Assembly: GCF_042242105.1 (NCBI RefSeq)
Contig: NC_092013.1
Coordinates: 9,508,618 to 9,572,617, forward strand
Length of the DNA stretch: 64,000 nt
Reading direction: 5' to 3'
Origin: Pempheris klunzingeri
Taxonomy: Eukaryota; Chordata; Actinopteri; Acropomatiformes; Pempheridae
Shown here: positions 55,034-64,000 of the stretch, piece after piece
How the letters are laid out: each line of letters begins with the position of its first letter
Position numbering within the stretch: the first letter of the stretch is position 1
Made by a program: the position numbers and the translations under genes
The notes under the pieces: generated by a model
What the model saw: the letters and a program-made list of their open reading frames with translations, nothing else
Told to the model about the DNA's origin: nothing
Databases searched by the model: none

Positions 55034-58000
55034 ATGGATAAACAGTCCACGGTGGTGTTTCGAAATGTGGGGCAACTGTACTTCCCCCAAACCAGAGTTG
55101 AGTGTCACTACAGTGTGACCTCCGACCATCACTGGAGCAGCAGTGACTGGATAGGGATTTTTCAGGTAGATGCACCCCCCTCAGCAGATAAATCATCAAT
55201 GCATGAATGATTGGTTTAAAAGAGTGTTTGTTTTCATGCTGCAGGTGGGCTGGTCTTCAGTGAAACAGTATTACACATACACATGGGCTCTTGTTCCTGA
55301 AGGCTACACTGAGGGCACCAGTGTCAACTATTGTGCAATTTTCCAGGGTAAGAAAACTTAGTTAAACATTTTAAAAAAAATTAATAATCAGATAGATCTT
55401 CTTGATATTCTTCCCTTAAAAAGCAACTTAACACCAGGCTGAAATGCAGCATTTCCCTCACATACATCTCCCCCACATAAGATGCCACTGATGGTTGTGT
55501 GTCAGAGTTGCGCTCTGTTGCACCTGTAACCACGCTCTATAGTAATGTCACAGTGTTAAACCACTGGAGGTCAGCAAAAATAAGAAAATCTTCAGCTGCT
55601 TTTAAGTTGCCGCTGTGTAGTTTGATCAGAATAACAGTTCTGCAGTAGATGAAAAGCACCATGGTCAACACTGACAAGTTTAAGATAGTTTGATTCATTT
55701 GTGGCTCCACTATTTACACTTTCTGTACATCTTATTCACTTCAAACGACCAATTATATAGTTTTTCTTTTAATTGAATAACCAAAATGTGTCTTTTTGAT
55801 CCAGCGTGCTACCTGCCCCGACCCAGTGCTGTGGAGTATCAGTTTATATATGTGGATAAGATGGGAGAGGTGTGCGGCCGTAGTCGCCCCTTCACCTTCT
55901 GCGCTCCAAAGCCGCTGGAGGAGCTGGAGACTCTGAAAGAGGAGCGAGATGAGGAGGACGGAGAGGAGGAGCTGCTGCTAGTCATCCCCAGAGCTCACCT
56001 GCTGCAGGTGGGAATAAAAAATATCAGCCCTGCGTTGAACCACTCCAGATGCTAGCGAGGATATTTGATAGATACACAAAATCAATGTATTAATGTAAAC
56101 AGCAAATACTTCCCTGTCCTCTCTCCCCACGTTGTGAACAGATTCGGCTGGAGGAGTGCTTGAAAAACCTTGTGGACATACAGCAGACTCTGGACGTGAC
56201 AAAAAAGGAGACAGAGAGGGAGAAAGAGGACAATAAAAAAGCAAGGATGGAGTGGGAGCGTGAAAGAGAGATGATGAAGGAGGAGATCTCAGAGCTTAGA
56301 GACAACTTGAGACACAACTGTGAGCTGCTGAAGAAGGTGGAGGGAAAACACAAGGTACGGGCAGGTCGTGACACTGAATTTGTTTTGTGGTTGCCATTTC
56401 CTTTTAAACTTAATATTTTGAATTTCACTGATAACTAACACTAGGTTTTTGATTAAAAACACTATATAGCGATAACATTTGTTTTTTCTCTCTACAACAT
56501 TGAAAGGATGTGAAATATAGTCAAGAAAATCTGACCTTAGAACTGAGTAAACATATGGATGAAAAAGCTGAGAGTCTGCAGCGGATCAAAGACCTGAAGG
56601 AGGACATCACGGCCCTGAATGACAGGGAGAAAGAGGGAAACATGGAACTGGAAAGGTGAGTGTTTGAGACACGGTGCATGGTCTCATTTCCATTTATTTC
56701 CTTAGGCCTTAAAACTAATGTTGTTTTTGTCCCACAGGCTGAGGGAGAGAGTGAAGAAAATGTCCAGTCAAATGAAACACGACGAGGAAAAGAGAAAGTC
56801 TCTACAGGTAATTGGTTGGTGTTTCTTCTTCTCTTGTAAAACATAGATACAGGCAGCTCTGGGAGGTCCTCCAACCCCTCAGCTCACACAAAGCAGGACA
56901 GATTTAGATGGTTTGGTGTCTCAAACCATCCATGCCTAAATTTAACGCAGGGGTAAAACCTGAGACGTTATTACTTTCCTGTTCCTTCTCATCTAATCGT
57001 GACAGCTAAAACACTCCCCTCCTTTATTTCAATTGTTTGTTCCCGTACATCTCCCATCTCTCTGCAGGTGGAGAATGAGGCTGCTCTGGTGGAGGTCAGA
57101 GAGCTGCAGGAGCGTCTGGAGGCTAGCGAGCACGCAGCTGAGAGCCTGCGCAGGGAGCTGAGGGAGCTGGGCACCCGTCAGGGCCACACTCACACCGAGC
57201 TACACCAAGCCCGACTGCAAGTGGCCCAGCTCACCCTGCAGCTGTCCGAGGAGAACCTGCTCTTCAGGGAGGAACGCGCCAACTGGGCCCTGGAAAGAGA
57301 AGCATACAAACATGCAGCAGAAGTGAGGATGAGTGAGCAGAGCCTGCTGCTGCACATGCGTGATTGTATATATGTCGACCAAACCTGAACTATTCTTTAT
57401 TGTTTTTTTACGCAGACTGATAAAAAGAAATTCCAAGAGTTGATTTGTGAGGTGCAGAGGAAGGAGGAGTGGCTCCAGGAGGAGAGGATGGAGAGGGAGA
57501 AACTGGAAGCAGAGCTTGGGAGTGAGCGAGACTGCAACAGAGTAAGTAAATGAAAGTGCATCGTGGCCACCATTATTAACTAACACACAAACACATTCAG
57601 ACGGTAAAAATAACTGCTCGTGTGCCACGAATCTGCATCGTCAGATCACACTTTGGAAACTGGAGAACGATGCCAGAGTTCAGAGTAGAGCTTTTATTAC
57701 TCGCACACAGGCACAAATAGAAAGGCTTCCATGAACAGTGAGTAAACATTTCCTCTCACTGTCATGTGATCAGCAGCAGGAAAGAAGTCAAACCAGGTCA
57801 GACGCCTGTGTTCAGATGGTCTGAGTTTAATACTGCTGCCCCCTGTAGGTGCTGCTGAGCGAAGCTAAGAGAGAGCTGCAGGAGCTGAAGGCCAGTCTGA
57901 GGAAAGCCCAGGCAGAGAGAGAGGAGCAGCAGGTGGGCAAACAGGCAAAGATTCCACATATGCGTCTTAAAACTACTACTGCTTTTAGATAAGAGTGTTT

Positions 58001-60178
58001 GTTCATTTGCTCGTCGGATAAATAAGAGTGTGAGTCAGACGTTTCCAGACCACAGTCAGTGGTGGGATGTGACTGAGTCTTCATGCACTTCGCTTGAATG
58101 CAATTTTAAGGTACTTACATGTTACTTGAGTATTTCCAGTGGAGTATTTACTCCACTGCTTTTATTTGATAACTAAAGTTCCTTACAGATCCAGAGTAAT
58201 AATACAAAGTATAATAAGCAGATACTTTCATTCATGTGTAATTATAGGTTAGGATAATCGATAGATAATCATAATCTAATAATACGATATACAGTATTCT
58301 GAAGGTCTGCATAATGAGTGCTTCTACTGTTGCTTCTTTGAATATATTTTGAACATTTTTTGTACTTGTACTTATAACATAGTAATGCTAAATTATGGCA
58401 TTGCTATTAAAAGATTTGATTATGTCCTCCGTCACTGTTTACAGTCATCATGTGGCACATGTAAAACAGTACTGTTGATATTGATCTCTTTGATTATAAA
58501 AAGTAAGAAATAACGTTATAAATGAACATAATGAGAGGAGGCTACCATTAACACTGTTTACACTGAAAAACAGTCAAATGTAAATAATAAATTCAGTTCT
58601 TCTTCCTCCTCTTCTTATCTGTGGGGTTGAAACTGGAAACTGGCAGGACCTGGTGAACTACATCTGTCAGTTAGAGCAGAGGTTGGAGATTGTACCAGAA
58701 ACTAAATCGAATGGAGAAATTCCCACATGCATCTGTGAGTAATGAGGCGTCTTTGTATGTAGCACCACCATTTCACTGCACTGTAATGAGTACCAAAAGT
58801 GACGAGTCTGTTCTGATCCAAACAGCGCCTGGCTCTTTCTCTGAGGACGACGAGGACGCTTCCTCAGCTTTGCCCAGATCAGTCTCTTCGCCTCTATTCC
58901 TGTCCGCTCACCTGGAACGGCCCGACAGCGCCGAGATCCCCACCGAGACAAACATCGAGAGCAAAGAAGACACGCCAGCCTCTGACACGCAGGTGTGCCG
59001 TCCTATTCACACGTAAACTAAACACGGCAAACACCACCTGCATCCAGAGCAAGCAGACCCAGTGGGCAAATATTTGTCCTGTTTCCCAACTGAGTCCTAT
59101 GTTTTTACTCTAACTGGGTTTAAAAGAGACTTGACTTATTGACAGGACCACCAGAGTTGTTGATGGTCAAACAAAATGATCCCATGATGCTCCAGTAGCA
59201 GTTTAGCTGGATGATGATCATATTGATCATATTCGACAATTTGTAAATACAAAAACAAAATGTTGTTTTGTTGCCTCTCAAGTGATCAATTATAGACTTT
59301 GTTTATTTTGACCATAGTTTGTGCTTTTATTTCACAATAACCACAAACAACATACTGTAGGTGACAGACTATAGACTGGGATTACAGACTACAGACGAGG
59401 GTTACAGACTACAGATTGGGGTTGCAGACTGTAGATTATGATTACAGACTATAGACTGGGGTTACAGAAAATAGATTGGGGTTACAGACTATACAGTTTG
59501 CTGCTGTCTTGTAACTTGTTACAAGATGATAAATGTTTTTTTATTAATGCTTTAACTGGGTTTATGTGTTGTAAAAACCAAATAAATCTGCAATTAATCC
59601 TACTTCTCCTTCTGTCTGTTCAATCAGAGTGTGGGCAGCCAGCACTGTGAGCCCCTAGCTGGTGAAGGGAAGCGACTGATCCTACCAAAGCTCGATGACC
59701 CCGTCCTGAGGTGACGATTCTGTCTTTCTAACAGCCACTCAGTACAAACCTTGCTTCCCCCTCCATGACTGGAATCACCTCTCCTAAAATATCATGTGAT
59801 GACTTCATTCGCACTGTCCTGCCTGGCAGACTGGTCGCTGTGTCATAAAAGCTGTCGTTCCACTTACTGGATGCTTTCCCTTCATGAGGGAAGAGTCACA
59901 GAGAGCACGAGAGAGTAAAAATATAAGTGCTAATAATATCTCAATAAGAGTAAAAATAGCTGCATAAATAAAACAAGTCGGTGTTAAGCAACAGTAGAGC
60001 AGAGACTGGGATTTATGACCTTTTACAACAAACAGTGTTGTCAGTTTATATTATTAGTCTCATCACCATCTGTAAAACTTTTAATTCTCTCTCTCTCTCT
60101 CTGTCTCTCTCTCTCTCTCTCCCCCTCTCTCTCTGTCTGTCTCTCTGCAGTGAGCTGGCTGACTCCCCCATGTGGTGA
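55034..60178 (+). CDS. calcoco1: CALCOCO1-like calcium-binding and coiled-coil domain protein, lacking the C-terminal zinc finger
   Basis: Thirteen coding exons: 55034-55165, 55245-55347, 55805-56007, 56142-56354, 56507-56655, 56738-56807, 57068-57322, 57416-57541, 57849-57932, 58647-58734, 58826-58992, 59628-59710 and 60151-60178. All junctions keep frame and give 566 residues. A SKICH domain occupies about residues 5-125 ([38 protein letters not shown]). LLLVI at 135-139 sits where the non-canonical LC3-interacting motif of the NDP52/CALCOCO1 family lies. Coiled coil fills about 147-470, including [17 protein letters not shown], close to human CALCOCO1. An acidic Ser-rich tail follows and ends SELADSPMW. 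Human CALCOCO1 (691 residues) carries a C-terminal zinc finger; none is present here or visible downstream. The family acts as transcriptional coactivator and selective-autophagy receptor; the latter is inferred only from the SKICH and LIR-like sites. AATAAA lies at 60750-60755. Confidence 0.88.
59361..59496. repeat. 20-bp minisatellite in CALCOCO1 intron
   Basis: About 6.8 tandem copies of a unit close to GTTACAGACTATAGACTGGG are read directly. The period is exactly 20 bases, with scattered substitutions between copies and no length change. Confidence 0.93.
60086..60147. repeat. (CT)n tract at the last CALCOCO1 acceptor
   Basis: An interrupted CT/CTGT/CCCC tract lies immediately upstream of TGCAG at 60146-60150. 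It therefore forms the polypyrimidine tract of the terminal coding exon. Confidence 0.95.
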
Positions 60179-60755
60179 CACAAAGAAGCAGGTTTATGTG
60201 GGTCATAAGAAAACCTGCTAGTATTTTATGATTATTCTATAGTTGTTTTGTGGCTGTTCTGGTAGAAAATGGCCTTCAGAAAGCTGTAGAGCTTAAGTCT
60301 TAAGTGTCCAGAAATGTTTTTGTTTCATTAGTAGTTTCATGAATGCAGGATTGTTAAAACTAATAACACAACTATTGTCTACACATGCCTCTCATCCTCA
60401 TGTTCTCCTTCAGCCCTTCGAGCAGACACAAACTGTCCAAGAATATTTTTCAGTTGATTTTAGAGTCCATTTGTAACGCCTAGATTTTTTTTCAGCTTGT
60501 TCGCAGATCGAAATGTGGATGTGTTGCAAGTGTTTTGAGAAGAGTGTCAGATCATGCCGTGATTGGCTTGAATTTCATCCATCCCATCTTGTTTTGGTGA
60601 CGTGTGAGCCCTTAACCTCTGCATGTGAGTGTGAATCCTGAAACTGCGTCCAGAGTGTGGGTGTGTGTTACGGACGGGTGTGAAATGTTCTGCTGCGGCT
60701 TGTTGAGCAAAGTGTCAGGCTGGAAGATTGTGATACTTTTGTTTATTCTAATAAA
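60179..60755 (+). other. CALCOCO1 3' UTR
   Basis: Non-coding sequence from the TGA to AATAAA at 60750-60755. No other gene feature is seen in it. Confidence 0.65.
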
Positions 60756-61611
60756 ATATGATGATTAATGACATGCTAGTCTGCTTGTGGTGAAAACATG
60801 TGAAGGCATATTTAGCGTTTTCTTATTGCCTTAAAGAGCAGTGATACTTCAAAACATACAGCTACAGTATTAAACACATTTGTGGTTGCATCCCCATCCA
60901 AAGACTTTCTGTGTGTGTAAAGTGATGGCAAAGAAGGAGACATCTGGACGCTGGAAGGTCTGAGAACAAAAAGCGCTTTTATCAAAATACAAGAAAGACA
61001 ACAACAAAATAAAAATAGCAAACAACAAGTGACAAACTAGCACAAATAAAAATGTAAAAACAAGAACAGTTCAGCTCAGTCTTTGTTTTTCCGTGTGTGT
61101 CTGTGTGAATCAGAGCTGTTTTGGTTTAAGTCCAATTGAAATAAATCTCATGAGGTGTCTGAATCCCTGAACATGAAGACAAGTTATTTGCACACTATGA
61201 AGACTGTGTTTATAATAAGTAAGACATCAATTAGAAAAAACACGCAACAACAAACTGTAACAGAGAAAAGATGGTTCCAGCTTCAAAAATAATTCGAAAT
61301 CATGAAATCTCCTCTATCGCACAATGCAAAGTGAATATATCTTACATGGATAAGCTTAATAGAATTGTTTTTGTCCAAATGTGATGTAATATCTGTCTTT
61401 GGTCTTTTTTTTTTTTTCCACTTACAAATACAGCGGAGGCCTTTGTGACCTCTTCCAATGGCTTATCTATTGCACCAGCTCAAATTCAAGAAAACAGACA
61501 GGAGGAGAACTATTTATTCTGAAAAATCAAGGTTATGTGTTGTAGAAACATCTTTAAATACTAAAGAACAAAGGATGTAGAATTGGCTGATGGTGTGCAA
61601 AATATTAACTC

Positions 61612-61636
<25 letters not shown>
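61612..61636. repeat. (GT)n microsatellite
   Basis: A perfect GT run broken near its end by ATGT, in intergenic DNA. Confidence 0.92.
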
Positions 61637-61645
<9 letters not shown>

Positions 61646-62599
61646 GATGATATGATTGATGATAATGCTTGTTTTTTACCTCAGTCTGATGTTTCAAATC
61701 ACAGTCATAAAAAACATCATCATGGCGTCAGTGTTATTTGTTTAATTCTTGGATCAACTTCTGTCCTTGATGGCTTCACATCTGGTGCTAAAGACCATGT
61801 GTGTGACGAACGTGTGCACATGGTCATTGCTGGTGTGTGTCCACAGTGGTCATCTGTTTTCTGCTCATATCCTCCAAATCTTCTCTTTCTCTGCTTCATT
61901 CTGGGAGTAAATGTCTCCATGTGTGATTATGAGACACCCAGAGTCCTTTTTCTTCAAATATCACTCACTGCCCTCGTCTTTGAATCTCAGTTGATCCCTC
62001 ATATCGATAGACTACATCAAAAATATCTTGCAGCTGCACTGCTGCAATGTTTTGTACCACTGAGAACAACATGCTGATGGAGAATCTTTTCCCTTACATT
62101 GATTAAGGAGTTCAGTTAAGTCTCACATTACCTTTCATTACACAAATACTGACAATTTTATACATCTTGCATAAGAAAAGCTGTATAGTCTCAATAAAAA
62201 AAACAAATTATTAAGTATTTATTTTACAAAATTCATGTTTTGCATCACTCATTAGATACAGCACACATGAACACACATCATTTGAAACTCCTGTGCTGCA
62301 GCACACAGGTCACCCAATGCCAAGCTTTTGTTTTGTCGTCAATTATGTTGGACGGTTGCAACCTCACTTACAAAAGATCACGTGATAGTTGGTCAGTTTG
62401 CATCGAGATCAGACTCCTAATGTCCACCAGAAGTCTTACAGTGAGATTAGTCTTTTTGCTACAACCCTTATTTTATGTGCATCTTTTAAAAAAAAGGACT
62501 AATAATTGGTCTTACTGTGGATTATGGCAGTGACAAGTGAGATCACATCTGCACAACATTGCTCTGTGAATTGGTAAATGGTCTCAGTCACACACTTAA

Positions 62600-62620
62600 A
62601 CACACACACACACACACACA
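62600..62620. repeat. (CA)n microsatellite
   Basis: A short perfect CA run in intergenic DNA. Confidence 0.88.
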
Positions 62621-64000
62621 TAAACGCACACCTGAGGTTTCCTGTGAAGTAAACTGCTTTGAAGGGTTAAGTCTGTTTGGATGATTCTGTGCTCATGCTT
62701 ACAAAATGAAAGTATTATGGCTTAACTGTACCTGGTTGCTGTACTGAGGGCATGCACAGCATGGCCAACGACTTTAATTTTTAATAATCCTTAGTCCTTG
62801 GAGTGAGAAGAATGCTTGTGGAAGATTGGGGCGTTATGTTGGAGAACTCACACCAACACTTTTCTTAAAATACTGTATAGACAGGTGAGAGATGGTCCTG
62901 ACAGAATCAACCTGAGATTATGTGATGACATTAAATCTACCCTGCAGATTGTTTAGTCTATTTTTTACTTACTATAAGTAAGTGTGTATTTTCGTTGAAT
63001 TGTGGAGATATACTGCCTCTTTTGTTTCGCATTCTTTCTTAGTCGTACATCACAAGTACCAGAGCTATTACAGTTGAAGTCATCTCCCTCTCAGTCTCTT
63101 TCAGATGTTTTACCCATCAGAGATCATCATACCATGTGCTTATCACATTGTGAGTTTGAGTCCTGCTCATGACCTGCTCCCTCTTTGCTATTGCTCTCTT
63201 TACTGTCTTTGCTATTGCTTTTCACTGTGTCCAATAAAGCAGAAATGCATACAAATAAAGCTTAAAAGGCATTAAAAAAACAAAACAACAAACACATTAT
63301 GTCCAGTCAAATATGAGCAGGACTGAGTGAAAAATATACAAAAAAAGCAACAGAGTTCCACACACAGGCATAAGGAAAGAGCAGAATGTGTACATGCTTA
63401 GAAAAACCATACAATTAAAAAAATAAGTAGCATATCTCTGAATAGTAATAAAAGGAATTGTGGGAAGACATTTGCAGCAAACGGACACCACATAGAGTTC
63501 TATTGTTGCAATGTATTTTTACCATCAATTTTATACAAAGCATAGCCCTTATAGATAGTGGAGGAGTGCATTTTCTTTTGTCCACCACCTCTTGTTCCCC
63601 TTTTGGGTGGACGAAACACTTGAAATATTTTTTAGACAGTCTCATTTTGGCACAGTGATTTTTCATGGCGCCCTCCTCAGCCCACTGACATTTAGTGCTT
63701 TTGCTTGTCCCACTCATTGCTGCCTATACTGAATTTAATGCATTTGCCTTTCAGTCAACATGTACAGTATATGTTAATATGTGCTGTATGCAACTGTTGT
63801 TGTATAAGAGCCTAATTCTGTGAGGTTTCTGGGAGGGGATATTGATGAGCGAGGGCTCAGTGATCTGAAGGAGGAAGCAGCATCACTGTGTCTTTCTCAC
63901 TGTGTTTTCCCAGTTACACCTTTCTTTTGCACACCCGCTGCCGCCTCCCCCCACGACTCCCCGTCACTGTCCGCCCCTCGCTCTTTCTCCTCATCCCAGT

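Larger units (their letters stand above)
60756..64000. other. Intergenic region downstream of CALCOCO1
   Basis: No gene recognised. A (GT)n microsatellite is at about 61612-61636 and a (CA)n run at about 62600-62620. The last 100 bases become C/T-rich and GC-richer, which could be the approach to another gene's promoter or exon, but nothing can be assigned. Confidence 0.5.

Noticed and set aside
61583-62077. 164-residue plus-strand open frame
   Set aside because: It starts in a (GT)n microsatellite giving a Val-Cys run, has no recognisable domain, and shows no splice or family support.

Overview
The window is vertebrate nuclear DNA, almost certainly from a ray-finned (teleost, probably percomorph) fish. 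Its genes are split by GT-AG introns, its proteins match vertebrate families well known from human 12q13, and it carries teleost-type interspersed repeats and many long (GT)n, (CT)n and (GA)n microsatellites. It contains no bacterial or viral genes. Identifications come from recalled family sequences, exon phase and splice signals; no search was run.

Layout, left to right: (1) the 3' half of SPRYD3 on the + strand (five coding exons, 2906-6946), whose 5' exons lie outside the window; (2) a complete LIMA1/EPLIN gene on the - strand (nine coding exons, 20529 down to 11086, with a probable non-coding first exon near 23461-23700); (3) a ZNF740-like zinc-finger gene on the + strand (probable 5' exon near 26023, coding 29447-43768); (4) a two-exon SMUG1 uracil-DNA glycosylase gene on the + strand (50905-52640); (5) a 13-exon CALCOCO1-like gene on the + strand (55034-60178). 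SPRYD3 and LIMA1 converge; LIMA1 and ZNF740 diverge across about 2 kb. Every splice junction I placed keeps the reading frame.

The exceptional element is the ZNF740 locus. In mammals this is a small three-finger protein. Here the exon boundary before the central finger is followed by fourteen extra tandem exons, each exactly 84 nt, each symmetric phase 1-1, and each encoding exactly one C2H2 finger plus linker. None contains a stop or frameshift. All 14 have intact zinc ligands, consensus acceptors and GTATG/GTATA donors, and copies differ mainly at synonymous sites. Any subset could be spliced in frame, so the gene could make proteins with 3 to 17 fingers, or choose among fingers. The last part of the array grew by duplication of a two-exon unit, most recently as a 1.37-kb tandem copy. 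Whether the exons are cassette, mutually exclusive or constitutive cannot be read from DNA alone.

The genes are functionally unrelated (actin/LIM scaffold, transcription factor, DNA repair, autophagy-type coiled-coil adaptor, SPRY protein); they share conserved synteny, not a pathway. The remaining DNA is introns, UTRs and intergenic sequence with degraded LINE fragments, teleost repeats, a 20-bp minisatellite and microsatellites.
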